A stretch of 37,131 nt of DNA from Rubrivivax sp. (GCA_024641945.1 JAHECD010000031.1:3511-40641), one strand, 5' to 3'; positions 9,690-18,952 are shown, counted from the stretch's first letter. The notes: generated by a model not told the origin, from the sequence alone. Program-made: numbers and translations.

Positions 9690-11578
9690 CATGCCGGTTG
9701 CATCAACCCCGCGACGCGTTCGCGCATCGTGTCCAGTGTCGTCTCGCCCGGCGTCAGGGCCGGCCCGGCGGCGAGACCGACGTGGCTGAACAAGCCCCGC
9801 CGGAACGGCCGCACCATCGCCTTGCCGCCATCGACACGCGAGAAGAACGAGCCCCACAGGTTGGTCAATGCGATCGGTACGACGGGCACCGGGTGGTCCT
9901 GCAGGATCTTCATCACACCACCCTTGAAGGGCTGCAAGGTGCCGTCACGGGTGAGCGAGCCCTCGGGGAAGATGCACAGCAGATCGCCGTCGTCCAATAC
10001 GCGCCCGGCTTGCACGAAGGCGGCTTCGTAGGTGGCCGGGTCCGTGTCGCGCGACGCGATCGGGATCGCCTTGGCCAGGCGGAACAGCGTGCCCAGGACC
10101 GGCATCGCGAAGATGGAGCGGTCCATCACGAAGCGGATCGGCCGCGGGCTCGCGGCCATCAGCAGCACCGCGTCGACGAAGCTCACGTGGTTGCACACCA
10201 GGATGGCCGCGCCTTCCGCCGGGATGTGCTCGTCGCCGACGACGCGGAAGCGGTAGACCACGCGCGACAGCACGAACGAGATGAAACGAAGCAGGTACTC
10301 CGGCACGAGCAGGAAGATGTAGCCGGCGACCACGGCGTTTGCCAGGCCGACGGCGAGAAACACCTGCGGCACCGTGAAACCCGACTTCAACATCGTGCCC
10401 GCGATCAGCGAGCTGGCGATCATGAACAGCGCGTTCAGGATATTGTTGGCCGCGATGATGCGCGCGCGGTGCGTCGGCTGGCTGCGCAACTGGATCAGCG
10501 CATACATCGGCACGCTGTACAGGCCGGCAAAGAGCGACAGCAGCGCCAGGTCGGCGAGCACCCGCCAATGCGCCGGCTGCGCGAGGAAGACGGCGAGCGT
10601 CTGCGCATCGGCGGGCGGCAAGGCACGCGAGGCGAAATACAGGTCGACCGCGAAGACGCTCATGCCGATCGCGCCCAGCGGCACGAGGCCGATCTCCACG
10701 TGCCGGCGCGACAGCGTCTCGCACAGCAACGAGCCGGTGCCGATGCCGATTGAAAACACCACCAGCAGCAGTGACGCGACCTGCTCGTTGCCGTGCAGCA
10801 CGTCCTTCGCAAAGGCCGGAAAGTTGGCCAGGAAGACGGCGCCGAAGAACCACATCCAGGAGATGCCGAGCAGCGAGCGGAAGACGACGATATTGCCGTG
10901 CGCCAGCTTGAGATTGCGCCAGGTCTCGCTGACCGGGTTCCAGTTGATGCGCAGCGCGGGGTCGGTGGCCGGCGAGGCGGGCACGAATTGCGCGGTCGCG
11001 CGGCCGACCGCGGCGAGCGCCAGGCACGAGACGGCCACCGCCGTCGGACCCACGCCGGGCATCGCGATCAGCAGCCCGCCGACGACATTGCCGAGCAGGA
11101 TGGCGACGAAAGTGCCCATCTCGATCATCCCGTTGCCGCCCGTCAGCTCACGCTCGTCGAGGTGCTGCGGCAGGTACGCGAACTTGACCGGGCCGAAGAG
11201 GGTGGAGTGCACACCGAGCAGGAAGACGCAGCCGAGCAGCGCCGGCACGTTCTGCGTGACGAAACCCCAGGCGGCGAGCGCCATGATGGCCAGCTCCAGC
11301 CACTTGACGAAGCGGATCAGGACGGTCTTGTCGTACTTGTCGGCGAGCTGCCCGCTGGTGGCCGAGAACAGCAGGAACGGCAGGATGAACAGCGCACCGA
11401 TGATCAACCCGGCCAGCGCCGGTGGCATCCACGCCACCTGCAGCTGGTAGGTCACCAGCACGGTGAAGGCGAACTTGAACAGGTTGTCGTTCGCCGCGCC
11501 GAGAAACTGGGTCCAGAAGAACGGCGCGAAGCGGCGCTGCGCCAGCAGGGCGAACTGGTTCGGATGCGGGTCGTGCAT
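9689..11578 (-). CDS. MFS transporter fused to a PlsC acyltransferase (lysophospholipid flipping/acylation)
   Basis: A 629-residue fusion. Residues 1 to about 415 form a major-facilitator transporter of the LplT type (FFWTQFLGAANDNLFKFAF start, DKYDKT loop, repeated hydrophobic helices). Residues about 430-629 form a 1-acyl-glycerol-3-phosphate acyltransferase domain with the NHVSFVD (Hx4D) catalytic motif and FPEGSLTRDG substrate motif. In relatives this pairing flips lysophospholipid inward and re-acylates it. The acyl-ACP synthetase (AMP-binding) domain that forms the third part of longer relatives is absent: the protein stops right after PlsC. The gene is 18 bp downstream of the DUF2145 gene on the same strand. 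Confidence 0.92.
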   Translation of the reverse strand: MHDPHPNQFALLAQRRFAPFFWTQFLGAANDNLFKFAFTVLVTYQLQVAWMPPALAGLIIGALFILPFLLFSATSGQLADKYDKTVLIRFVKWLELAIMALAAWGFVTQNVPALLGCVFLLGVHSTLFGPVKFAYLPQHLDERELTGGNGMIEMGTFVAILLGNVVGGLLIAMPGVGPTAVAVSCLALAAVGRATAQFVPASPATDPALRINWNPVSETWRNLKLAHGNIVVFRSLLGISWMWFFGAVFLANFPAFAKDVLHGNEQVASLLLVVFSIGIGTGSLLCETLSRRHVEIGLVPLGAIGMSVFAVDLYFASRALPPADAQTLAVFLAQPAHWRVLADLALLSLFAGLYSVPMYALIQLRSQPTHRARIIAANNILNALFMIASSLIAGTMLKSGFTVPQVFLAVGLANAVVAGYIFLLVPEYLLRFISFVLSRVVYRFRVVGDEHIPAEGAAILVCNHVSFVDAVLLMAASPRPIRFVMDRSIFAMPVLGTLFRLAKAIPIASRDTDPATYEAAFVQAGRVLDDGDLLCIFPEGSLTRDGTLQPFKGGVMKILQDHPVPVVPIALTNLWGSFFSRVDGGKAMVRPFRRGLFSHVGLAAGPALTPGETTLDTMRERVAGLMQPA

Positions 11579-11596
11579 GGGCTTCGGTCGGCGTGT

Positions 11597-12400
11597 TCAG
11601 GGGTTGACGATCACGGGGGCACGGTCGGCTAGCCCGCTGCGCGCGAGCCACCGGAAGACCGAATCGACAGTCACGGTCTCGATGCGGTCGGCAAAGCGCT
11701 GGCGGTTCGGATGATCGTCGAAAGCGACGTTCGCGCGCGTGACATTTGCCCCGAGTCGCGTGAGTGCGCCGATGTGCAGTGTGGTCGGCTCGTAGCCGCG
11801 CAGCCGCAGCCACGCCTGCGCCTGCCTTCGCGACGACGCGTCGGCGTCCATCGCGCCAGCGAGCGTTTCGAGCGCCCACTGGTTGCTCTGCTGATAGCGC
11901 AGCGCCCAGGGATAGGCCAGCATGTTGTAGCGCGGCTCGTTCCAGCGCGTGACCGCGGCGTTGTCGCGCAGCAGCGGCAGCAGCCGGGCCTGCGCCTCGG
12001 CGCTCAGCTCGACGAAGGCGGCCTCGTAGCGGAACGGCCGGTCGAGGAAAAATTCGCCGAGCCCCTGGCGGTACAACGCAGCGTCCGCCGTGCCGCACTG
12101 GTTGAGCTTGTGCACGATGCGCCAGAGGGCGTGCGCCCCGTCGCCGTCGCGATAGGCAAAACCCAGGTGCGACCAGCGCAGGCCGTAGCTCGACAGGTCC
12201 TGCCCGGCGCGGGCCAGCACCACCACCTGCGCGCCCGTGGCGTCCAGCCGGCGCGCGGTGGCCTCTGCGAGCGCCATGCCGCGGGTGACTTCGGTCACCG
12301 TGGCCGGCCGCTCTTCGCAGGGCCGGCCTGCGGTTGCTGGCGGCGCCACCAGTCCCAGCGAGGCCGCCAGCAGCGCGGCGGCAAGCAGGCGGGCATTCAT
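11597..12400 (-). CDS. DUF2145 family exported protein
   Basis: A 267-residue protein with a clear signal peptide (residues 1-25, cleavage near PPATAGRP). The segment ARAGQDLSSYGLRWSHLGFAYRD and the following YRQGLGEFF, NMLAYPWALRYQQSNQW and LRLRGYEP blocks match what I know of DUF2145 proteins. Their function is unknown; the conserved His/Asp/Tyr/Gln layout suggests a periplasmic enzyme of the cysteine-peptidase-like type, but that is inference. Start ATG 12400 overlaps the stop of the upstream gene by 4 bp, showing translational coupling. The frame stays open further upstream, but only as antisense of the coupled gene. Confidence 0.82.
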   Translation of the reverse strand: MNARLLAAALLAASLGLVAPPATAGRPCEERPATVTEVTRGMALAEATARRLDATGAQVVVLARAGQDLSSYGLRWSHLGFAYRDGDGAHALWRIVHKLNQCGTADAALYRQGLGEFFLDRPFRYEAAFVELSAEAQARLLPLLRDNAAVTRWNEPRYNMLAYPWALRYQQSNQWALETLAGAMDADASSRRQAQAWLRLRGYEPTTLHIGALTRLGANVTRANVAFDDHPNRQRFADRIETVTVDSVFRWLARSGLADRAPVIVNP

Positions 12401-12807
12401 CGGGTGATCCGCTCGTCGTACAGCAAGGCACGGCCGATCTCGTTCGGCACGAACGCGATCGCGGCGCCCGCCGCGCACAGCACCCAGCCCGTCGAGACCG
12501 CGGTCGCCACGACGGCGGTGCCGACGGCGGCCGACACATGGCCGGCGAAACGCACGCTCGTGCGCGCGCCGTCCGAAGCGTTCTCGAGCACCCACACGGT
12601 GCCGGCGGCCGAGGTCTCGACGGCGGCCAGCGTGAGCACGGCGCCGCCCGCGAGCAGGAAGGCCGGCGCGGCGACCGAGACCGCCACTGGGACCAGCGAC
12701 AGCGCGCTGGCCTCCGAGACGGCGCCATGCGCCCGCGCCACCGGGGCGGTGGTGGCAGCGAATGCGGCCAGCAGCCACGCCAGGCCGGCCGATCGGAACT
12801 TGATCAT
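12397..12807 (-). CDS. Small exported/membrane protein coupled to DUF2145 gene
   Basis: A 136-residue hydrophobic protein from ATG 12807, which has a purine-rich ribosome-binding region upstream. The first 26 residues look like a signal peptide (SAGLAWLLAAFAATTAPVARA). Two further hydrophobic stretches follow (LVPVAVSVAAPAFLLAGGAVLTL and a second near residues 95-120), the second ending in FVPNEIGRALLYDERITR. I do not recognise a family. It lies between a YiaA-like gene (23 bp upstream) and DUF2145 (4-bp overlap), so the three form an operon and may act together in the cell envelope. Confidence 0.75.
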   Translation of the reverse strand: MIKFRSAGLAWLLAAFAATTAPVARAHGAVSEASALSLVPVAVSVAAPAFLLAGGAVLTLAAVETSAAGTVWVLENASDGARTSVRFAGHVSAAVGTAVVATAVSTGWVLCAAGAAIAFVPNEIGRALLYDERITR

Positions 12808-12830
12808 GGTGATGCTCCTGCGTGCGGTGG

Positions 12831-13334
12831 TCAGGTGGACGGGCCGCTGCTGTCGGCGCCGGCGATCGCTGTCGGCTGCGCGGCGCGGGCCTCGGCCAGA
12901 TCGGCCTCGTGTGCATCGCGCAAGGTCTTGGCGAGCGTGAAGACCGACGAGATCAGGAACAGCCCGCTGACGAACAGGAACGCCTTGTAGGTCGGGTTGA
13001 CGTCCATGCGGTAGAGGCCCCAGCCGGTGAGCGACAGCGCCACAGCAAAGCCGCCCCAGACGACGAGGCTCCACATCGGCGTATCGACCTTGCGGCCCTG
13101 GTTGTCGCGCACGAACTTCGACAGCGCGAAGACCGCCGAGGTGCAGAACACGTAGCCCATCACCATGAAGGCACGGTCCAGGTCCTGGCCCGGCAGGAAT
13201 GCCAGGCCGTTGCCACACAGCGCGACGGCCACGGCGAAGGAGATCCAGACCTGCAGACGCCACGCGCGGGTATCGCGGCGCACGGTGACCGGGGAGCATG
13301 CATTCATGAAATCGACTCGCTCGTCGTTGGACAT
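12831..13334 (-). CDS. YiaA/YiaB-family inner membrane protein
   Basis: A 167-residue membrane protein containing two copies of a two-helix unit (RDTRAWRLQVWISFAVAVAL and a second copy beginning WSLVVWGGFAVALSL), the arrangement of the YiaA/YiaB (PF05360) family, whose function is unknown. I chose ATG 13334 because the best promoter in the region places its transcript start there. ATG 13307 (158 residues) is an alternative and is closer to the conserved part. The C-terminal tail is Ala/Glu-rich and soluble. First gene of the three-gene operon ending with DUF2145. Confidence 0.85.
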   Translation of the reverse strand: MSNDERVDFMNACSPVTVRRDTRAWRLQVWISFAVAVALCGNGLAFLPGQDLDRAFMVMGYVFCTSAVFALSKFVRDNQGRKVDTPMWSLVVWGGFAVALSLTGWGLYRMDVNPTYKAFLFVSGLFLISSVFTLAKTLRDAHEADLAEARAAQPTAIAGADSSGPST

Positions 13335-13341
13335 GCGGGCC

Positions 13342-13370
13342 ATTCTGTGGAGCGCCCGACAGGGGGTCAA
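13342..13370 (-). promoter_or_regulatory. Strong promoter of the YiaA-DUF2145 operon
   Basis: On the minus strand TTGACC (13370-13365), exactly 17 nt, then CAGAAT (13347-13342). The -10 ends 7 nt before ATG 13334, so the predicted transcript begins at the start codon (leaderless or nearly so). This is the best sigma-70 match in the window. Confidence 0.6.
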
Positions 13371-13489
13371 AGTGTTCTCGCCGAGTGCCGCAACGCGCGG
13401 CCGCGGGTATCGGCTGGTGCGACCCACCTTTGGGGGCGGTCCTGTGGCGTTGCTAGAGTCGCGCCAAGATTCCCGTCCGGAGCCCGGCC

Positions 13490-14227
13490 TTGTCATCCAC
13501 ACGCGACCTCATAGCGGCACTGAAGGCCGAGCTCAAGGCAGCCGGCGTGACCTACGCCGACCTGGCGGACCACCTGGGCATGGCCGAGTCGAGCATCAAG
13601 CGCATGTTCTCGCAGGCCGATATGCCGCTGTCGCGCATCGACGAGGTGCTGCGTGTGCTGAACCTCGACTTTGCCGAACTCGCCCGCCGCATCGCCGACA
13701 GCCAGCCGCTGCGCCGCGAGTTGTCGCACGAGCAGGAGACTGCCGTGGTGGCCGACCGCAAGCTGCTGCTCACGGCGATCTGCTGTCTGAGCCAGTGGTC
13801 GTTCGAGCAGATCGTGTCCACCTATGCGATCGACGACGCGGAGGCCGTGGTGCGGCTGGCGCAGCTCGACCGCCTGGGTTTCATCGAGCTCAAGCCGCTG
13901 AACCGCTACCGCCCGCTGGTGGCCAAGACCTTCCGCTGGATTCCCGACGGGCCGGTGATGCGCTACTTCCGCGAGCAGGTGGCGGACGATTTCTTCGGCG
14001 GCGCTTTCGGCGGCGAGGGCGAGATGCTGATGCTCGTGCACGGCCAGATCGGACGCAGCCTGGCGTCGGCCTTCAACGAGCGGCTCGCTCGCGTGGCGCA
14101 GGACTTCGCGCAGCAGCACCTGACCGACCAGCGCCTGCCGGCCGACCAGAAACGCCCGTACACGCTGGTGATCGGCATGCGCAGCTGGCTCTTCTCGGCC
14201 TTCAAGGATTTGCGGCGTCCGGCCTGA
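13490..14227 (+). CDS. XRE-type helix-turn-helix transcriptional regulator
   Basis: A 245-residue regulator. Residues 8-62 form a Cro/C1-type HTH (VTYADLADHLGMAESSIKRMF gives the recognition helices). The remaining 180 residues include a second, winged-helix-like stretch (LLLTAICCLSQWSFEQIVSTY with AVVRLAQLDRLGFIELKPLNRYRPLVA) and a C-terminal region of unknown role. The start is TTG 13490, preceded by GGAG at suitable distance; the protein begins SSTRDLIAALKAEL. A TAGAGT hexamer at 13454-13459 is a possible -10. It diverges from the YiaA operon and converges with rlmJ, 21 bp apart. Targets are unknown. Confidence 0.88.
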   Translation: MSSTRDLIAALKAELKAAGVTYADLADHLGMAESSIKRMFSQADMPLSRIDEVLRVLNLDFAELARRIADSQPLRRELSHEQETAVVADRKLLLTAICCLSQWSFEQIVSTYAIDDAEAVVRLAQLDRLGFIELKPLNRYRPLVAKTFRWIPDGPVMRYFREQVADDFFGGAFGGEGEMLMLVHGQIGRSLASAFNERLARVAQDFAQQHLTDQRLPADQKRPYTLVIGMRSWLFSAFKDLRRPA

Positions 14228-14248
14228 CCCGTTGACCGCGTGGGCAGC

Positions 14249-15094
14249 TCACACCGCGCGCTGGTCGAGCAGCCAGCCGCCACTGCCGTCTTCGGGCTTC
14301 AGCGCCCCATGCAGCCAGGGCAGGAGTTCGTTCAGCTGGGCGTGCAGCGTAAACGGCGGGTTGTAGATGAAGACGCCGCTGCCGGCGAGGCCGAAACCCT
14401 GCGCATCGGTCTTGCCGACCGTCAGGCGAGCGTGCAGCCAGCCCTTGGGCGCCAGCGACTGCAGCCGCTTGGGCAGCTGGGCCGCTGCGAGCTTGGTCAC
14501 CTGTGGGTACCAGACCATGTAGGTGCCTTCGGCAAAACGTGCGAGCGCTTCGCGCAACGTGGCCACCACCTTGGCGTAGTCGCGTTCGCCTTCGTAGCTC
14601 GGGTCCATCAGCACGAGGCCGCGTCGCGTCGGCGGCGGCAGCTGCGCTTTCAGGCCATCGAAGCCGTCGGCCATCTTCACCTCCACGCGCTTGTCGTCGC
14701 CCAGGTAGCTGGCGAGGATGCGGTGGTCGGTGGGGTGCAGCTCGAACAGGCGCAGGTTGTCCTGCGGCCGTGTCAACGCCTGCGCGATGGTGGGCGAGCC
14801 CGGATACTGCTTCAGGTGTTTGGCGCCGTTGAATTCCCGCACCAGCGCCACGTAGTCGGCCACCGCCGGCGGCAGGTCGTCGCGTGTCCACAGGCGCGCG
14901 ATGCCGTCCAGGTATTCGGCCTTCTTCTTCGCGTAGGTGCCCTCGAGCGAATAGCCACCGGCGCCAGCGTGGGTGTCGACGAACCGGTAGCCCTTGTCCT
15001 TCTGGTTCATGTGCCCGAGCACGAGCATCAGCAGGATGTGCTTGAGCACGTCGGCATGGTTTCCGGCGTGGAAGGCGTGGCGGTAGGCGAGCAT
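14249..15094 (-). CDS. rlmJ: 23S rRNA (adenine-2030-N6)-methyltransferase RlmJ
   Basis: RlmJ methylates A2030 of 23S rRNA. The 281-residue product starts MLAYRHAFHAGNHADVLKH, the family signature, followed by the SAM-binding segment (FVDTHAGAGGY). The catalytic motif reads DPSYEGERDY, with Ser where E. coli has DPPY; Pro-to-Ser at this place is tolerated in the family as far as I recall. FIYNPPFTLHAQLNELLP is near the C-terminus. A TACAGT hexamer ends 6 nt before the ATG. It diverges from the old yellow enzyme gene across 69 bp. Confidence 0.95.
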   Translation of the reverse strand: MLAYRHAFHAGNHADVLKHILLMLVLGHMNQKDKGYRFVDTHAGAGGYSLEGTYAKKKAEYLDGIARLWTRDDLPPAVADYVALVREFNGAKHLKQYPGSPTIAQALTRPQDNLRLFELHPTDHRILASYLGDDKRVEVKMADGFDGLKAQLPPPTRRGLVLMDPSYEGERDYAKVVATLREALARFAEGTYMVWYPQVTKLAAAQLPKRLQSLAPKGWLHARLTVGKTDAQGFGLAGSGVFIYNPPFTLHAQLNELLPWLHGALKPEDGSGGWLLDQRAV

Positions 15095-15163
15095 GCGCCG
15101 ACTGTAGCTGCGGCCAGTGGCCCGCCGCGCCCCAGGTTTCGGGCGCGCCGGTAAGCTGTCGGG

Positions 15164-16267
15164 ATGACGTCTGTCTTCGACCCCTTCCGCCTCGGCGACA
15201 TCGACCTCGCCACGCGCATCGTGATGGCGCCCCTCACGCGCAACCGCGCCGTAGGCTGCGTGCCGAATGCTCTGATGGCCGAGTACTACGCACAGCGCGC
15301 CGATCCCGCCACCGGTGCCGGCCTGATCGTCAGCGAGGCCACCCAGATCAGCCCGCAGGGGCAGGGCTACCAGGACACGCCCGGCGTGCACAGCCCCGAG
15401 CAGGTGGCCGGCTGGCGGCGTGTGACCGACGCGGTGCATGCACGCGGCGGGCGCATCGTCTGCCAGCTCTGGCACGTGGGCCGCATCTCGCACCAGGCGT
15501 TGCAAGTGGGCGGCGCTGCGCCTGTGTCGTCGACGTCCCGCGTGGCCGCGAGCCGCGTCCTCGTGGCGGGCAAGTTCGAACCGTGCTCGGCGCCGCGTGC
15601 CCTGCGCGCCGACGAGATTCCGGGCATCGTGGCCGACTATGCGCACGCTGCACGCTGTGCCATGGACGCCGGCTTCGACGGCGTCGAGGTGCATGCCGCC
15701 AATGGCTACCTCATCGAGCAATTCTTGCGTGACAGCATCAACGACCGCACCGATGCCTGGGGCGGCTCGATCGAGCACCGCACCCAGTTGCTGGTGGATG
15801 CCGTGTCTGCTGTCGCAGCCGTAGCCGGTGGCGGCCGTACCGGTGTCCGTCTGTCGCCCGTGACGCCGGCCAACGACGCCGGCCCCGACAGCGACCCGCA
15901 GGCCCTTTACGGGCGCGCGGTCGAGCGGCTCGCGCCGCTGAAGCTGGCGTATCTGCACGTGGTCGAAGGCGCCACCGGCGGACCGCGCGACGTGGCCCCG
16001 TTCGACTACGAGCGGCTGCACCGCGGCTGCGCCGGCGCGTGGATGTTGAACAACGGGTATGACCTGGCGATGGCGCAGGAGGCACTCGCGTCGGGCCGCG
16101 CCGACCTGATCGCCTTTGGCCGCCCGTTCATTGCCAACCCCGACCTCGGCCGGCGCCTGCGCGAAGCCCTTCCACTCGCCACCGCGGAGCGCAGCGCGTT
16201 CTACGGGGGCGGAGCCAGCGGGTATACGGACTTCGCGCCGTGGGGCATGGCGGCGGTGTCGGCCTGA
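15164..16267 (+). CDS. Old yellow enzyme family NADPH-dependent alkene/nitro reductase
   Basis: An FMN-dependent ene-reductase of the NemA/xenobiotic reductase type, 367 residues. IVMAPLTRNRAV binds flavin near the N-terminus. VEVHAANGYLIEQFL holds the substrate-binding His/Asn pair (about 177 and 180) and Tyr 182. DAWGGSIEHRTQLL, DLIAFGRPFIANPDLGRRL and the C-terminal YGGGASGYTDF also fit the family. It probably reduces electrophilic alkenes, quinones or nitroesters; the natural substrate is unknown. A TAAGCT hexamer lies 6 nt before the ATG. Confidence 0.94.
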   Translation: MTSVFDPFRLGDIDLATRIVMAPLTRNRAVGCVPNALMAEYYAQRADPATGAGLIVSEATQISPQGQGYQDTPGVHSPEQVAGWRRVTDAVHARGGRIVCQLWHVGRISHQALQVGGAAPVSSTSRVAASRVLVAGKFEPCSAPRALRADEIPGIVADYAHAARCAMDAGFDGVEVHAANGYLIEQFLRDSINDRTDAWGGSIEHRTQLLVDAVSAVAAVAGGGRTGVRLSPVTPANDAGPDSDPQALYGRAVERLAPLKLAYLHVVEGATGGPRDVAPFDYERLHRGCAGAWMLNNGYDLAMAQEALASGRADLIAFGRPFIANPDLGRRLREALPLATAERSAFYGGGASGYTDFAPWGMAAVSA

Positions 16268-16285
16268 GCGCTTGCGCCCCAGAAG

Positions 16286-16852
16286 TCAGCGGCCGAGCGT
16301 CGCTCGAAAAAGTTCGCGAATGCTTACTTCTTTGGTGCCGCTGACAAGTTCGACGTCATCTCCGGCGCAAACCGAGCCGGGTTCGATGACGGCGAGGTAA
16401 GCGCCGCAGAAGCCGCTCTGCGCCATCAGCTTGGTCGCCTGGGCAAAACCCATCGCGGCATTGAACTTGAAGCACGGGTAGCGGGGCTCGCTCACGGCCA
16501 GCACGCAACCCGGCAACACGAGCCGGTCACCGATCCACAGCCGTGCCTCGTCGAGCCCGTCGATGGTGAGGTTCTCGCCCATCGAGCCAGGCCGCAGTTG
16601 CTCATCCCACGCCGAGACCTTGGCTTGTGCGCGCACGGTCTGCCAGAAGGCGTAGTGCGCGGCCGGATAGGCGTAGACCGCCTTCGACAGGCCGCCGTGC
16701 ACGGTGAGATCCGCCTGTTCGTCGTCGGCCAGCCCCAGCGGGCGCACCTTCACGGGCCCGGCTCGCGGCGTCTTGCCGATGGCGGTCGAGACAAGTCGCC
16801 CGTCGATGAGCCGCGCAGCGGCGCGGGCGACGTTGACGCTGAGCACTTTCAC
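16286..16852 (-). CDS. MOSC domain protein (YiiM-like)
   Basis: A MOSC-domain protein of about 188 residues; these domains are thought to carry sulfur or molybdenum-cofactor chemistry, with YiiM-like members linked to detoxification of N-hydroxylated compounds. The key Cys is in EPRYPCFKF, and LTVHGGLSKAVYAYPAAHY and RPGSMGENLTIDG are the other family blocks. I prefer GTG 16852, because GAGG lies 5 nt upstream and the N-terminus then reads MKVLSVNVARA; GTG 16858 adds two residues but would overlap the Shine-Dalgarno. It converges with the old yellow enzyme gene. Confidence 0.88.
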   Translation of the reverse strand: MKVLSVNVARAAARLIDGRLVSTAIGKTPRAGPVKVRPLGLADDEQADLTVHGGLSKAVYAYPAAHYAFWQTVRAQAKVSAWDEQLRPGSMGENLTIDGLDEARLWIGDRLVLPGCVLAVSEPRYPCFKFNAAMGFAQATKLMAQSGFCGAYLAVIEPGSVCAGDDVELVSGTKEVSIRELFRATLGR

Positions 16853-17086
16853 ACGCACCTCGCAACAACCTGACGCTCGATGCGCGACGCGTTTATCGAG
16901 TCATACGGAAATTGCATGAGCCCCGCACCTCCGGTGGTTACAGCGTGATTACATTGGATTGACAATCTCTTCCCCAAGTGACGGTGGAGAGTCTTGGATG
17001 GGCTTGCGGCGAGGCCCCCGCGTGCATGACAGCGCGTCAGGGCCTGGCCGGAATCCGCATTTGAAACTCTGTAGATTGGAAGTGTC
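16853..17086 (+). promoter_or_regulatory. pckG upstream region
   Basis: This 234-bp divergent gap is clearly less GC-rich than the genes. It holds a perfect odd palindrome GATTG-A-CAATC (16957-16967), inside which lies TTGACA (16959-16964). No convincing -10 stands 16-18 nt downstream of that hexamer. GGAAG at 17078-17082 is the ribosome-binding site of pckG. The palindrome is a candidate operator only. Confidence 0.3.
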
Positions 17087-18952
17087 ATGAACCATCCTGC
17101 CATGCATGGCTTGCGCCTGACCGCGCCTGCCCATGTGAAACATGCCCGGCTCGCCAGCTGGGTGGCCGAAGTGGCAGCGCTCACCGGCGCTGCAGACGTG
17201 GTCTGGTGCGACGGCAGCGCCGAAGAATACAAGCGCATGTGCGACCTGCTGGTGGCCGCGGGAACGATGAAGAAGCTCAACCCCGAACTGCGCCCGAACA
17301 GCTATCTCGCGCTGAGCGACCCGAGCGACGTGGCGCGGGTCGAGGACCGCACCTACATCTGCAGCGAGCGCCAGGAGGATGCCGGCCCGACGAACAACTG
17401 GATGGCGCCGGCCGAAATGCGCGCGCTGCTGCAGACCGGCGTCAACGCGCTTTTCAAGGGCTGCATGCAGGGCCGCACGATGTACGTCGTGCCGTTCTCG
17501 ATGGGCCCGCTCGGCTCGCACATTTCGCACATCGGCGTCGAGCTGACCGACAGCCCCTACGTCGTCATCAGCATGCGCACGATGACGCGCATGGGCAAGG
17601 CCGTGCTCGAGCTGCTCGGCACCGACGGCACGTTCGTGCCGTGTGTGCACACCGTGGGCGCGCCGTTGCAGTCCGGCCAGAAGGACGTTGCCTGGCCCTG
17701 CAACAAGACCAAGTACATCGTTCACTATCCCGAGACGCACGAGATCTGGAGTTACGGATCGGGCTATGGCGGCAACGCGCTGCTGGGCAAGAAGTGCTTT
17801 GCGCTGCGCATCGCCTCCAACATGGGCCGCGCACAAGGCTGGCTGGCAGAGCACATGCTGATCCTGGGCGTCACCACGCCAGCGGGCAAGAAATACCACG
17901 TCGCGGCGGCCTTCCCGAGTGCCTGCGGCAAGACCAATTTCTCCATGCTCGTACCACCCCAAGGCTACGAGGGGTGGAAGGTCACCACCATTGGCGACGA
18001 CATCGCCTGGATCAAGCCGGGTGCTGACGGGCGCCTGCACGCGATCAACCCCGAGGCCGGTTATTTCGGGGTGGCTCCGGGCACCAACTACCACACCAAT
18101 CCCAACTGCATGGACTCGCTCAAGCGCGACGTGGTGTTCACCAACGTGGCACTCACCGATGACGGCGACGTGTGGTGGGAGGGCATGACCGACACGCCGC
18201 CCGCGCACCTGATCGACTGGCAAGGCAAGGACTGGACGCCGCAGATCGCCAAGGAAACCGGCGCCAAGGCCGCGCACCCGAATTCGCGATTCACGGTTGC
18301 CGCGACCAACAACCCCGCGCTGGATCCCGAGTGGGACTCCACCACGGGGGTTGCGATCGACGCCTTCATCGTCGGTGGCCGCCGCTCGACCACCGTGCCA
18401 CTGGTGGCCGAAGCGCGCGACTGGGTGGAGGGCGTCTACATGGGTGCCACGATGGGCAGCGAGACGACGGCAGCCATCGCCGGCCAGCAGGGCGTGGTGC
18501 GCCGTGACCCGTTCGCGATGATCGCCTTCGCGGGTTACAACATGGCCGACTACTTCCAGCACTGGCTGAACGTCGGCGACAAGCTCGCCAAGGCGGGCGG
18601 CAAGGTGCCGCACATCTACTGCGTCAACTGGTTCCGCAAGGGTGCCGACGGCAAATTCATCTGGCCGGGCTACGGCGACAACATGCGCGTGCTCGAGTGG
18701 ATCGTCGGCCGCATCGAAGGCAAGGCCGGCGGCGCCGAGAACGCATTCGGTGTCAGCCCGCGCTATGAAGACCTTCGTTGGGACGGCCTGGCCTTCTCGA
18801 AAGAGCAGTTCCAGAGCGTGATCGGCATCGACCGCTCGGCGTGGCAGCAGGAGATGGTGCTGCACCAGGAACTGTTCACGCAACTCACCTTCCACCTGCC
18901 CAGCGAACTGCCGGCCACCAAGGCGCGCATCGAACAGCGCCTGGCGGCATGA
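17087..18952 (+). CDS. pckG: Phosphoenolpyruvate carboxykinase (GTP)
   Basis: Converts oxaloacetate and GTP to phosphoenolpyruvate, CO2 and GDP for gluconeogenesis. The 621-residue length is normal for the GTP-dependent family. [13 protein letters not shown] contains the phosphate-binding loop and hyper-reactive Cys (about residue 280). [13 protein letters not shown], the metal-site region following [10 protein letters not shown], and [11 protein letters not shown] then [18 protein letters not shown] are further family motifs. A GGAAG ribosome-binding site lies 4 nt before the ATG. It is monocistronic: a strong terminator follows 35 bp downstream. Confidence 0.98.
   Translation: MNHPAMHGLRLTAPAHVKHARLASWVAEVAALTGAADVVWCDGSAEEYKRMCDLLVAAGTMKKLNPELRPNSYLALSDPSDVARVEDRTYICSERQEDAGPTNNWMAPAEMRALLQTGVNALFKGCMQGRTMYVVPFSMGPLGSHISHIGVELTDSPYVVISMRTMTRMGKAVLELLGTDGTFVPCVHTVGAPLQSGQKDVAWPCNKTKYIVHYPETHEIWSYGSGYGGNALLGKKCFALRIASNMGRAQGWLAEHMLILGVTTPAGKKYHVAAAFPSACGKTNFSMLVPPQGYEGWKVTTIGDDIAWIKPGADGRLHAINPEAGYFGVAPGTNYHTNPNCMDSLKRDVVFTNVALTDDGDVWWEGMTDTPPAHLIDWQGKDWTPQIAKETGAKAAHPNSRFTVAATNNPALDPEWDSTTGVAIDAFIVGGRRSTTVPLVAEARDWVEGVYMGATMGSETTAAIAGQQGVVRRDPFAMIAFAGYNMADYFQHWLNVGDKLAKAGGKVPHIYCVNWFRKGADGKFIWPGYGDNMRVLEWIVGRIEGKAGGAENAFGVSPRYEDLRWDGLAFSKEQFQSVIGIDRSAWQQEMVLHQELFTQLTFHLPSELPATKARIEQRLAA

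Noticed and set aside
13454-13459. TAGAGT as a complete promoter of the XRE regulator
   Set aside because: Reasonable -10 but the -35 position is G-rich without a match, so not listed as a promoter feature.
16959-16987. TTGACA as a pckG promoter
   Set aside because: No -10-like hexamer at 16-18 nt; the sequence there is CGGTGG.
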